This document shows, piece by piece, positions 27,187-37,800 of a stretch of 64,000 nt of DNA. The notes below the pieces were generated by a model. That model did not search any database. It was not told where the DNA came from and worked only from the letters and a program-made list of their open reading frames with translations. Source of the DNA: JAUILH01 sp964230215 (GTDB lineage Bacteria; Bacteroidota; Bacteroidia; Flavobacteriales_D; JAUILH01). The position numbers were made by a program, and so were the translations under genes. Every line of letters begins with the position of its first letter. Position 1 is the stretch's first letter. The stretch is from the NCBI GenBank assembly GCA_964230215.1, contig CAXRGQ010000016.1, positions 186,001-250,000 of the forward strand. Reading direction: 5' to 3'.

Positions 27187-27742
27187 GAATCAGCGTTTTT
27201 AGTTGCTTCATGCATTTATACTTCTGATTTTTCACATTATCGGCATTGGTATATCCCATGTCGTCAGCAATCTCCTCCATAGTCTTTGAGCTCAGATAAA
27301 ACTGCCTGATTACTTCTTGGCAGCGTTTTCCTAATTCGGCCAATTTATTAAGCACATTATCCAAACGACTTTGCTCCTCTTCATACTCTATAAGGTCATC
27401 TTCAACATCAATAAACTCATGCGAATCCTGAAACAAATTTGCCTTTTTGTCTCTGATTGCTTTCAAATAATGATTTCGAATCACACTATACAAAAAGGTA
27501 GATATCTTACAGTTTAGGTTTTCATCATAGAGCTTACTGATCAGCACCATAAATGATTCCTGATACACATCTTCTATAGCTATTTCTGCTCCCGAATGTT
27601 TTGTGAATGAATGTGCCATTGGTAAATATTTATTATATAAATAATCGATTAACTTCTCGTTTTTATTCCTTACCTCTTGTGCAATCTCTTGCTCTGATAA
27701 GGCCGAAAAATCAATACTATTTACCATTAATACCATAGTCAT
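27179..27742 (-). CDS. RNA polymerase ECF-type sigma-70 factor
   Basis: About 187 residues from the ATG at 27742; the frame extends to a TTG at 27748, and ATGs at 27736 and 27727 are other options. Region 2: ENLNCKISTFLYSVIRNHYLKAIRDKK with the aromatic-rich promoter-melting segment, preceded by IEDVYQESFMVLI. Region 4: CQEVIRQFYLSSKTMEEIADDMGY then a recognition helix with KNQKYKCMKQL. No regions 1 or 3, as in ECF factors. It is cotranscribed with the putative anti-sigma gene and diverges from the VWA lipoprotein gene across a palindrome-bearing intergenic region, so it may regulate both units. Confidence 0.9.
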   Translation of the reverse strand: MTMVLMVNSIDFSALSEQEIAQEVRNKNEKLIDYLYNKYLPMAHSFTKHSGAEIAIEDVYQESFMVLISKLYDENLNCKISTFLYSVIRNHYLKAIRDKKANLFQDSHEFIDVEDDLIEYEEEQSRLDNVLNKLAELGKRCQEVIRQFYLSSKTMEEIADDMGYTNADNVKNQKYKCMKQLKTLIHG

Positions 27743-27747
27743 TCGCA

Positions 27748-27784
27748 AGGTAACCTATTTTTTTTTTCATAAGAAAGGTTACCT
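27748..27784. promoter_or_regulatory. Inverted repeat AGGTAACCT-N19-AGGTTACCT between sigma and VWA genes
   Basis: A perfect 9-bp inverted repeat: arms at 27748-27756 and 27776-27784, with a 19-base spacer containing a ten-T run. Each arm read outward starts GGTAACC followed by an A/T-rich tract, so the same box faces both divergent genes. It could be a pair of divergent ECF -35 elements or an operator. The function is inferred from position only. Confidence 0.55.
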
Positions 27785-27831
27785 CCAAGAAATCCATGGT
27801 ATTAACTATCAAACCCAATAAACTAATTGAT

Positions 27832-29451
27832 ATGAAAAAGAACATTCTAAAAGTCACGGCACTCATTTTATTTTTAGGAGCTTGTGGCACTAATCAATCA
27901 TCAAACGACGATGAAACTACAAGCAAAAAAGATAAATCAGAAGAAAAGAGCTATGTTAAGGAGGAAATGGTTAATGATGCTGTTTATGTGACTGAGGAAG
28001 CGGAAGATGCTGCTGCAGAAGCGGAGTATGATATCCAAGAATCAGAAATAACAGAACACAATACTGAGTCCTATGCCTATATTCTAGAGAATGAATTCAA
28101 AAATCCGCTTGATGCACCTTTATCAACTTTTTCAATTGATGTGGATAACGCCAGTTATACCAATGTTAGAAGAATGCTGGAAATAGGTAACAAACCACCT
28201 GCTGATGCTATTCGAATAGAAGAGTTTATAAACTACTTTAATTATGAATACCCTAACCCGGATGAGCATCCTTTCTCCGTTCACACTGATTTAGCAGAGT
28301 GTCCTTGGAATAAAGAAAATGCGCTATTAAAGATCGGACTCCACGGAAAATCATATGAAATAGAGGATTTACCTGCCTCCAATCTTGTGTTTTTAATTGA
28401 TGTGTCTGGTTCAATGAGTGATGCTAACAAACTTCCATTATTAAAAAAGAGTTTTAATAAGATGGTACAGCGTCTTAACAAAAAGGACAAAGTATCCATC
28501 GTTGTATATGCGGGAAGCAGCGGTTCTATAATTGAAGGTGCAAGTTGTGACAACGTGTTTCCAATTATGACAGCTATTAATAATCTTGAAGCCGGTGGTT
28601 CTACGGCAGGTGCTGAGGGAATTGAATTAGCCTATCAAATTGCAGAAAAGCATTTAATCCCGAATGGAAATAACCGTATATTTATTGCAACAGATGGCGA
28701 CTTTAATGTTGGCCCTAGTTCAGATGCCGAAATGCAAAGACTTATTGAATCCAACAGAGATAAAGGGATATACCTTACTGTTTTAGGATTTGGGATGGGG
28801 AACTATAAAGACTCTAAAATGGAGGCCATTGCTGACCATGGAAACGGTAACTACTTTTATATAGATGATATGAGAGAGTCTAATCGCACCTTGGTTGATA
28901 ACTTAGCTGGGACATTATTAACCATTGCCAAAGATGTAAAGATTCAGATTGAGTTCAACCCTGAAAATGTAAAGTCATACCGCCTAATAGGATACGAAAA
29001 CAGACTCCTTAATGATGAAGAATTTGCAGACGACAAAAAAGATGCTGGAGAGATTGGCGCGGGACATACAGTAACAGCCATTTACGAAATTGAACCTGGA
29101 AATGCGAGCAAAGGAATAAAATTGAATTACCAGAATGTTGTTAGCAAGGGTAATCAAAACGAGTTGGCCACACTAAAACTGAGATACAAACTTCCAAAAG
29201 AATCAAAAAGCACATTAATAAGTCAAACAGTGGCTTGGAATGATAAAATGCAAGAAATGGACAAAGATTTCTTATTTGCATCTTCAATTGCTGCGTTTGG
29301 AATGAAAATGAGAGAATCCAAATATCTCAATGGCTTTACAATGGAGCAAATTATAGACCTAGCGAAATCAGGCTTAAATGAAACCGATAGATCAAGACAA
29401 GAAGCTATTGATTTAATGAAACTCTATAGTGCTATAAACGCCAATCTTTAA
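27832..29451 (+). CDS. VWA-domain lipoprotein, YfbK family
   Basis: 539 residues from the ATG at 27832, which opens MKKNILKVTALILFLGACG, a lipoprotein signal with Cys18; the open frame 12 codons upstream adds a non-signal stretch and is rejected. A disordered acidic region (about 22-75) precedes the VWA N-terminal domain (about 80-175, PLSTFSIDVDNASYTNVRR). The VWA domain starts LVFLIDVSGSMSD with the MIDAS residues Asp190, Ser192 and Ser194, and ATDGDFNVG supplies the distal Asp. The C-terminal part (about 360-535) matches the YfbK tail. Presumed periplasmic metal-dependent binding protein. It diverges from the sigma/anti-sigma pair, a frequent Bacteroidota arrangement. Confidence 0.9.
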   Translation: MKKNILKVTALILFLGACGTNQSSNDDETTSKKDKSEEKSYVKEEMVNDAVYVTEEAEDAAAEAEYDIQESEITEHNTESYAYILENEFKNPLDAPLSTFSIDVDNASYTNVRRMLEIGNKPPADAIRIEEFINYFNYEYPNPDEHPFSVHTDLAECPWNKENALLKIGLHGKSYEIEDLPASNLVFLIDVSGSMSDANKLPLLKKSFNKMVQRLNKKDKVSIVVYAGSSGSIIEGASCDNVFPIMTAINNLEAGGSTAGAEGIELAYQIAEKHLIPNGNNRIFIATDGDFNVGPSSDAEMQRLIESNRDKGIYLTVLGFGMGNYKDSKMEAIADHGNGNYFYIDDMRESNRTLVDNLAGTLLTIAKDVKIQIEFNPENVKSYRLIGYENRLLNDEEFADDKKDAGEIGAGHTVTAIYEIEPGNASKGIKLNYQNVVSKGNQNELATLKLRYKLPKESKSTLISQTVAWNDKMQEMDKDFLFASSIAAFGMKMRESKYLNGFTMEQIIDLAKSGLNETDRSRQEAIDLMKLYSAINANL

Positions 29452-29475
29452 TAAATCAGAAACGCGATTAAATAA

Positions 29476-29504
29476 AAAGCCCCTTGACTTGCGCAAGGGG
29501 CTTT
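29476..29504 (+). terminator. Rho-independent terminator after VWA gene
   Basis: 11-bp perfect stem AAAGCCCCTTG/CAAGGGGCTTT with a 7-base loop, 25 bp after the stop codon. The T tract is short (CTTTCT). Confidence 0.8.
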
Positions 29505-29523
29505 CTAATCTGATCTGAAACAA

Positions 29524-29548
29524 TCAACATTTATCTGTACAATGTTGA
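29524..29548. repeat. Short inverted repeat in the 29452-29718 gap
   Basis: TCAACATT and AATGTTGA pair perfectly (8 bp) around a 9-base loop. There is no T tract. It lies between a terminator and the next promoter, and may be an operator or chance. Nothing else in this 267-bp gap looks like a gene. Confidence 0.3.
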
Positions 29549-29654
29549 AGAATGTGTGAAAATCATTTACTGATTGTAATCACATTATAAAAGTATTCAT
29601 CTGCTGTTAGTATGGAAAATCAAAGTATTATTCATCTACAATGGCTAAAATTGT

Positions 29655-29662
29655 TACATTTG
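29655..29662 (+). promoter_or_regulatory. Candidate -7 element for the 512-residue gene
   Basis: TACATTTG fits TAnnTTTG, 56 bp before the ATG at 29719. No clean TTG lies at the -33 position. Confidence 0.4.
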
Positions 29663-29718
29663 ATAAAATATTCTGTTTTTCAGCTACTTAACCTCAATAA
29701 ATTCAGTAATATTTTACA

Positions 29719-31257
29719 ATGTCTAAGGAACTCACAGAGAACTTATTGGATCTGATAAAATCACTTTCAAAGTCTGAAAAAAGGAATTTCAAGCTGTATG
29801 CCCAAAGAAATAGTTCAGGTAAGCTAAAATTCTTGGAACTGTTTGATGCACTTGACAAAACAAAAGTTTACAATGAAAAACTGATTTTAAATCAAATTCC
29901 CAATATAAAAAAAACGCAACTATCAAACCTAAAATCAAATCTGTACAAACAAATACTTAAAAGTCTGCGTCTATCCCATGTAAGTGCAGATGAAAGAGCA
30001 GCATTAAGAGAAAGTATCGATTTTTCACGCGTTTTATTCAATAAAGGACTCTATGCACAAAGTCTTAAAATTTTAGAAAAAGCTAAGGGTAACGCCAAAG
30101 CCTTCAACTTACACCTATTGCTAGCTGAAATTATAGATTTTGAAAAAACAATCGAATCTCGATATGTTACTAAGAGCCTTGAAAACAGAGCGGAAGAACT
30201 TGCAATCGAATCTAAAACTAATCTTGCTACAATCAATAAGGTTGAAGAATTATCAAACCTAGCCCTTAGACTTTATGGACTATATATCAAGGTAGGATAC
30301 ATAAGAAGTAAGAAGGACGCTGAAATAGTCAAGCAATTCTTTCAAGTTAATTTACCCAAACACACTGAAACCGAGTTAGGTCTAACTGAAAAACTTTATC
30401 TATATCAGAGCTATTCGTGGTACTACTATATAATGCAAGACTTTGTTAGATATTATAAATACGCAAAGAAATGGGTAGAACTCTTCGAGAACAAATCAAA
30501 TCAACAGTTTGAATTAGACATTTATGTAAAAGGAGTAAACAACCTAATGTCATCTCAATTTAACACCTTCCAATCGAAAAATTTAGCGCTAACGCTCGAA
30601 AGATTTAATCAATTCACTGCTAATTTAACCCGTTTAGATAACAACTTGGAGATGCAGATTTTATACTACAAGGTTATAAATCAGATAAATCTTCATTTCA
30701 TAAAAGGCGATTTTACTCTAGGCTGCAAAATGGTTCCAGAGATAGAAAAGCAATTAGCTAACTATATCGAAAAATTTGACAAGAATAGATTAACCATAAT
30801 CTACTATAAAATTGCTTGTCTTTATTTTGGAAGTGGTGACAATAAAAACGCAATCAAGTATCTCAACAAAATTATTAATGAATCTTCTCAAGAAATCAGG
30901 GAAGACATAAATGGATTTGCTCGTATATTAAATTTGATAGCGCATTATGAACTTGAAAACACGGATCTACTAGAATATCAAATTAAATCTGTTTATCGCT
31001 ATCTAAAAAAATCAAACGAACTTCATAAGGTCCATCAAGAGATCCTTCGCTTCCTCAGAAACCTTAGCCATATTCGCCCAGACAGCTTAAATAGAGAGTT
31101 TAAAATACTTAAATCTAAACTGGTTAAGCTCAGAGAAGAACCCTTCGAGTTGAGACCTTTTTTATACCTTGATATTATCTCATGGTTGGACTCCAAACTG
31201 AGCGGTCGCACGGTTGAAACAGTAATTCAACAAAACTATCTTAAACTCAAGCGTTAA
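29719..31257 (+). CDS. Uncharacterised all-helical cytoplasmic protein
   Basis: 512 residues, no signal peptide or membrane helix, rich in Lys, Leu, Asn and aromatic residues. The N-terminus (LIKSLSKSEKRNFKLYAQR, then LKSNLYKQILKSLRL) looks like a basic helical nucleic-acid- or protein-binding segment. The remainder shows irregular helical pairs like a degenerate TPR superhelix (for example YYKIACLYFGSGDNKNAIKYLNKII near 375). It stands alone with its own promoter candidate. No catalytic motif; no family name offered. Confidence 0.75.
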   Translation: MSKELTENLLDLIKSLSKSEKRNFKLYAQRNSSGKLKFLELFDALDKTKVYNEKLILNQIPNIKKTQLSNLKSNLYKQILKSLRLSHVSADERAALRESIDFSRVLFNKGLYAQSLKILEKAKGNAKAFNLHLLLAEIIDFEKTIESRYVTKSLENRAEELAIESKTNLATINKVEELSNLALRLYGLYIKVGYIRSKKDAEIVKQFFQVNLPKHTETELGLTEKLYLYQSYSWYYYIMQDFVRYYKYAKKWVELFENKSNQQFELDIYVKGVNNLMSSQFNTFQSKNLALTLERFNQFTANLTRLDNNLEMQILYYKVINQINLHFIKGDFTLGCKMVPEIEKQLANYIEKFDKNRLTIIYYKIACLYFGSGDNKNAIKYLNKIINESSQEIREDINGFARILNLIAHYELENTDLLEYQIKSVYRYLKKSNELHKVHQEILRFLRNLSHIRPDSLNREFKILKSKLVKLREEPFELRPFLYLDIISWLDSKLSGRTVETVIQQNYLKLKR

Positions 31258-31318
31258 ACCATATAGAGTTAATGCAACCTATTCAGCAAAACTCCCGTCT
31301 TAAGTTATGTTGATAAAA

Positions 31319-31348
31319 TTGTTAATATTCGGCAAATTCTTATATTTG
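31319..31348 (+). promoter_or_regulatory. Bacteroidota-type promoter, TTG-N19-TATATTTG
   Basis: -33 TTG at 31319-31321 and -7 TATATTTG at 31341-31348 with a 19-bp spacer, the consensus layout for the primary sigma factor in this phylum. The next ATG is at 31388, giving a leader of about 35 bases. It is the best promoter match noticed in the window and may drive the small protein and the adhesin module. Confidence 0.7.
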
Positions 31349-31387
31349 CTAGATTAACTACTAAATACACTCTATAAAACAATACAT

Positions 31388-31786
31388 ATGAAGACGATTT
31401 TACTATTTGTTTCTCTAGTATTCTGCGGCGCCTCATTTGCCCAAACCTCTGAAGAGTCCGTAAGGAAAGAAAAAAGTGAAACTGTTATTAAGTCTAAGTC
31501 CACTGAAACAGAAAAGGACGTGACAACAAAGAATGGCAGTAAAATCACATCACACCCAAATATTGTTAAAGGAAATTTTAACAAGAAAAGCGCTAAATCA
31601 AAAACATCAGATTTTCCTCAGTACATAGACACAGGAGACTTAGAAAAGGATGTGGCTGATTATGAAGCAAGAAAAAAACAATGGATTCAAGATAATCCTG
31701 AAAAATATCAGGCGATGATGCAAAAATCTAACTCTAGTAGTCAATCAAAAACTAGAGAACCGCAAGTCGTTACAAGATCTAAATAA
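31388..31786 (+). CDS. Small secreted protein of unknown function
   Basis: 132 residues. Signal peptide about 1-19 (LLFVSLVFCGASFAQ); the mature part is Lys/Ser/Thr-rich and hydrophilic, probably disordered (VIKSKSTETEKDVTTKNGSK), with a short ordered-looking stretch (LEKDVADYEARKKQWIQDNPEKYQAMMQK). It precedes the giant adhesin gene by 38 bp and has a strong promoter, so it may be the first gene of that unit. No family recognised. Confidence 0.65.
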   Translation: MKTILLFVSLVFCGASFAQTSEESVRKEKSETVIKSKSTETEKDVTTKNGSKITSHPNIVKGNFNKKSAKSKTSDFPQYIDTGDLEKDVADYEARKKQWIQDNPEKYQAMMQKSNSSSQSKTREPQVVTRSK

Positions 31787-31824
31787 CTTACTATCTACCT
31801 TATTCAATAAAAGAATTAACGATT

Positions 31825-34800
31825 ATGAAAACAATAATTCGTAAAATTTTATTGGGCTGCGCACTACTTGGCGCCGTGCAAGTATCTAACGCACAATGTC
31901 CTAATAACAATACCCTATGGGGGGATATAACCCCAACATATGACAATCAAAATAGTTCATGGGCCTCAATAACTGGGGTGTGGGGTGGTGACTACTACAC
32001 TGTTAATGTGTGTGCAGGTGCAACATATACCTTCACAATGTGTGATAATGCGCTTGTTACCTATGATGCAGTTATGACACTATACAACAACACAGGCGGT
32101 GCAGCACTAGCATTTAACGATGATCATTGTGGCTTACTTCCTCAAATTACATGGGAAGCGACTTTCACTGGTACAGTTAGAGTGCTTATTGATGAATTTG
32201 GGTGCCTTTCTAACTTTGGGCCTGGCATGACCCTAGCATGTTACATCAATTCAGATTGTGGAACAACTGCCGCACCTATTGGTCAAGTATTTGGTTGTAA
32301 TGCAGATGTTGGTACATATACTTACACTTTAAATGGTGTGCCGTTTAACCCAGCAACTGAACCAGCTGTATTATGTGCTGGTAATGCTGCAAACTGCGTT
32401 AGTGTTACATCTAATCAAGATTGGATTCAAGCACCAGCATGTGACAACAATAATTTTGAAGTTTCAGAAATAATGTATGCTATATATACATGTCCTCCAC
32501 CAGCAACTCCAGATCCAGCAGTAGATGCTTGCTACTCAGGGTTCCTATGGTCAGGGCAAGACTACAATCAATGTGGTGATGCCGGAATTGCAGGTATAAT
32601 CGGAAGTAGTAATTATTGGTTTATTCCTATTACGGCTGATGATTCTGATAACGGTGGTGACCCTAACGGGGTGATCAACTTTGACCAAGATGGAGATGGT
32701 TGTTATGACACCGGTACTCCTATTGAGATTTGGGAGGTTAACCCAATTACAAGTGGAGCCGTTGATGTAAACTGTTACAACGGCGTAATATCATTCCAAG
32801 TATTAGGTGGACAGCCTGAAGCAGATGGCTCAAACTATGTAATTACAAACAATGCCAATGGTACAATTGTAACTGGCGCCACCACAGATGGAGGCTATGT
32901 TATTTTAAACGGCTTAAATAATGGTGATGCCTACAACATTACAATTGATGATAACGTAGGAAGCTGTCCAATTACAGTCTCAGGTACCTATGTTGCCTGT
33001 CCATGTCCAACATTAGATTTTACATATACATCCCCTGTACAATGTGATGATCCTGCTCAAACATTATTCGCGGATGAAGGTGCTATGGCAGCAGGAGAGG
33101 CAATTACACCATGTTATTATGTTCAAGTTATTCCTTCAAACGCACAGGCGGGGAACACAATCGAATTCTTCGAAAACGCAGTTTCACTAGGAGTTTTAAA
33201 TGTAACACCTAACACTAACTACTCTGGTTTTGCTTCATATATCGATCCAACACAAACTAACACATTCGAATTGTGTGATGCAGCAGCCGGAACAAATATG
33301 CAATACTACGTTATCGATTGTCACTCAGGCAACGTAATTACTTCTGGTACATGGATTGCTGATGGTTCTGCTTGCCAGACAGTAACTGTAACGCCTCCTT
33401 CAACCAATTTAAATGGAACATCATCTTGGGCCGGAACTGGTATAACCGTTACCACTAACTGGGGTGCGGCAGTATTTGACCCAGGGGTTGCAGGTGCTGG
33501 AACCCACACAATAACTTATACATGGGATAATGGTGCAGGTTGTTCAGGCACGGCTACTAACAATATTACCGTACAAGATGCTATACCTCCTACCCTAACT
33601 TGTCCAGGTAATATTACGGTTGGAAATGATGCAGGAAATTGTTCAGCGGTAGTAAACACGCCAAATCCAACATTAACAGATAACTGTACGGCCTTAACTT
33701 TAACATGGGCAATGACTGGAGCGACGACGGGTACATCTCCTGCAACAGGAATTAACAATTTAGGTTCTCAAACGTTTAATGTTGGTACTACTACCGTAAC
33801 CTATACTGCAACTGACGGAGCTAACACTGTTACGTGCTCATTTACAGTTACAGTAAATGATACCGAAAACCCAGTAATTTCATGTTCTGGATTCGCCGCC
33901 ACATTCCCTGCGGATGCTGGTCAATGCTACTTTACTCTACCAGGTGCTTTATCACCTGTTTCAATGACTGATAACTGCTCAGCAGCATTAACGTATGCAA
34001 TTACAGGTGCAACAACTGGCTCAGGTGCTGGTAATGTTCCTCTTGGTACGCAGTTAAATGTTGGTACTAACACCATTACATTCACTGCTACTGATCCAGC
34101 TGGCAATACGGCTAGTTGTACAGAAACTATAACCGTAATTGACTCAGAGGCTCCATCGGCTGCATGTCAAAACATTACAGTAAACCTTGATGCATCTGGT
34201 AATGCAACAATTACAACTGGTGATATTGATAATGGATCAACAGATAACTGTACGATAGCTAGTATGTCGCTAGATGTTACGTCATTTGACTGTACGGATC
34301 TTGGTGCTAATACAGTAAACCTAACTGTTACTGACGGCGCTGGTAACACGGATATGTGTTCTGCGACTGTTACCGTTGTAGACAACACAGCGCCCGTTGC
34401 TGCATGTCAAAATATTACAGTTGCTCTAGATGGAACTGGTAATGCTACAATCACAACTGGTGACATTGATAACGGATCTACGGATAATTGTGGTATAGCT
34501 AGTATGTCTCTTGATGTTACATCATTTGACTGTACTGATGTCGGTCCAAACACTGTGACTTTAACCGTTACGGATGCTGCTGGTAATTCAGACAACTGTA
34601 CGGCAACGGTTACCATCGTAGAAACTACACCGCCAGTAGCTGCATGTCAAAACATTACCGTGAACTTAGATGCTGCAGGAAATGCTACTATTACTACTGG
34701 TGACATTGATAACGGATCTACGGATAATTGCGGTATTGCTAGCATGTCCTTAGACATTACATCTTTTGACTGTACAGATGTAGGTGCTAATACAGTAACA

Positions 34801-37800
34801 CTAACGGTTACAGATGCTGCAGGGAATTCAGATAACTGTACTGCAACTGTTACTGTGGTTGATAACATTGCTCCGATTGCAGCATGTCAAAACTTTACAG
34901 CAAATTTAGATGCAACTGGTAACGTAACTATTACTACCGGTGATATCGATAATGGGTCTTCTGATAATTGTGGAATCACAAGCATGTCTCTTGATGTTAC
35001 CTCTTTCGACTGTACAGACATTGGTGCAAACACTGTTACTTTAACTGTTACAGATGCTGCAGGGCAGACAGATAATTGTACGGCGACAGTGACTGTTGTA
35101 GACAATCTTGCTCCCACTGTTATATGTCAAAACATAACAGTTCCATTAGATGGTACTGGAAACGCAACCATTACTACAGGTGATATTGATAATGGATCTA
35201 CGGATAACTGTGCTATTGCAAGTATGTCCTTAGACATAACATCCTTTGATTGTACAGATGTTGGTCCTAACACTGTAACATTGACGGTTACAGATGCTGC
35301 AGGAAACTCTGACAACTGTACAGCTACCGTAACTATCGTAGAAACCACACCACCGGTAGCTGCGTGTCAAAACATCACTGTTAACCTTGATGCGGCTGGA
35401 AATGCAACTATCACAACGGGAGATATTGATAATGGATCTACGGATAACTGTGGAATTGCAAGTATGTCGCTTGATGTTACATCTTTTGACTGTACAAACA
35501 TTGGTGCCAACACAGTGACTTTAACGGTTACAGATGCAGCTGGAAATTCAGACAACTGTACAGCTACTGTAACGGTTGTAGATCCAAATGTTCCTACGGC
35601 TGATGCCGGTCTAGATGATGCAATCTGTTCTGGTGATACATATACTTTAGGCGCAACATCTGGAGGTTCTGCAAGTTCAGGTTCATGGAGTACATCAGGA
35701 GATGGTGGATTCTCTTCGAACACAGACCCGAATGCTGTCTACACTCCAGGTCCTGGCGATATTGCAGCAGGTACAGTAACACTTACATGGACTACAGACT
35801 TGTCTCCATGTAGTGATGCTTCTGCAAGTATGATTTTAACTATCAATGAGACGCCTACCTTTACTGTGAGCTTTGGTTCGAACCCAAGTGCATGTGGAGC
35901 GACGGATGGAACAATTATTATTTCCGGCCTAAACCCTAATAGTACATATGACAACTTAACTTACAATGATGGTACTGGAACTATAGTTGTTGGATCATTT
36001 ACAACAGACGGTTCTGGTGATTATGTGATTACTGGATTAGGTGCTGGTGGCTATTCTAACTTTATAGTGACATTAGGCCCTTGTACACATACCGAAAATA
36101 TTCCAATCGCACTATCTGATCCATCAGCTCCAACATTTACGGTGGCTATTCAAACACACCCTTCTACTTGTGGAGGAAATGATGGAGAAATCTTAATTTC
36201 TGGTTTGTTGCCAAATACAAATTATGACATTACTTATGATGGACCATCAGGAACAGTAGTTATTGGAACTATTACGACGGATGCTAGTGGTAATTACGTA
36301 ATTACTGGTTTAAGTGCTGGTAACCACTCTAACTTTGTAGTTGATTTTGTTGGATGTGTATCATCAGATAACACTGTTCTAACGCTTAACGATCCTACTC
36401 CTGAAGTTCCAGTTGCTGTATTTACATCTGATCCTACTTCATGTGGTGGTACTGATGGAAGTATAACATTAACTGGCTTAACACCGAACACAACATATAA
36501 CTTCTCTTATGACGATGGTACTGGTACAATTGTCGTTGGTTCAATCACCACAGATGCATCAGGTGAATATGTGATTACTGGTTTGGGTGCTGATACCTAT
36601 ACTAACTTTAGTGTAACGGCAGCAAACAACTGTACAGGTACGGATGTAAATACAATTACCCTGGTTGACCCTAATGCTCCAACGTTTACGGCGAGTTTTG
36701 TTTCTGACCCAACAACATGTGGTGGAGCTGATGGTGTAATCGAGATTTGTGGATTAACACCAAGTACATTGTATGACAACTTAGATTATGATGATGGTTC
36801 TGGTACAATTAATCATGGTTCGTTTACAACAGATGCTGCTGGTTGTTTCCAAATAACTGGATTGGCTCAGGATACTTACTCGAACTTCATGGTTACATTG
36901 GCAGGGTGTACAGGTACAGATGCAAACTCTATTGTATTAACAGATCCTAATGCGCCAACGTTTACTGCAAGTTTCGTTTCTGATCCAACTACATGTGGTG
37001 GAGCTGATGGAGTAATCGAAATCTGTGGATTAACACCAAGCACCTTGTACGACAACTTAGATTATGACAACGGAAGCGGTACTATTAATCATGGTTCGTT
37101 CACAACAGATGCTGCTGGATGTTTCCAAATAACTGGATTATCTCAGGATACTTACACCAACTTTATTGTGACACTTGCTGGATGCTCTGGTACAGATGCT
37201 AACTCTATTGCATTAACAGATCCAAACGCACCTACGTTTACAGCAAGTTTCGTTTCTGACCCAACAGCCTGTGGTGCTGCAGATGGTGTTATCGAGATAT
37301 GTGGTTTAACACCAAGTACATTGTATGATAACTTGGATTATGATAATGGAAGTGGCACGATTAATCACGGTTCGTTTACAACGGATGCGGCTGGTTGTTT
37401 CCAAATAACGGGATTGTCTCAGGATACTTACACTAACTTTATAGTAACCTTAACTGGATGCTCTGGAACGGATGCCAACTCTATTACATTAACAGATCCA
37501 AACGCGCCAACATTTACAGCAAGTTTTATTTCTGACCCAACAACATGTGGAGCAGCTGATGGTGTAATTGAAATATGTGGTTTAACGCCAAGTACTACCT
37601 ATGATGACTTGTCTTATGACGATGGAAGTGGAACAATTACAGTGGGAAGCTTTACAACGGATGCAGCTGGTTGTTTCCAGATTACTGGACTTGTGGCAGA
37701 CACATATTCGAACTTTGTGGTAACATTGAGCTCATGTGTCGGTACGGATGCTAACTCAATTACATTAACTGACCCTAGTATTACATTTACTGTAACTACT

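Noticed and set aside
34167..35723. Series of about 70-residue minus-strand open frames repeating every 240 bp.
   Set aside because: They are antisense shadows of the tandem coding repeats, with no start signals or protein-like composition of their own.
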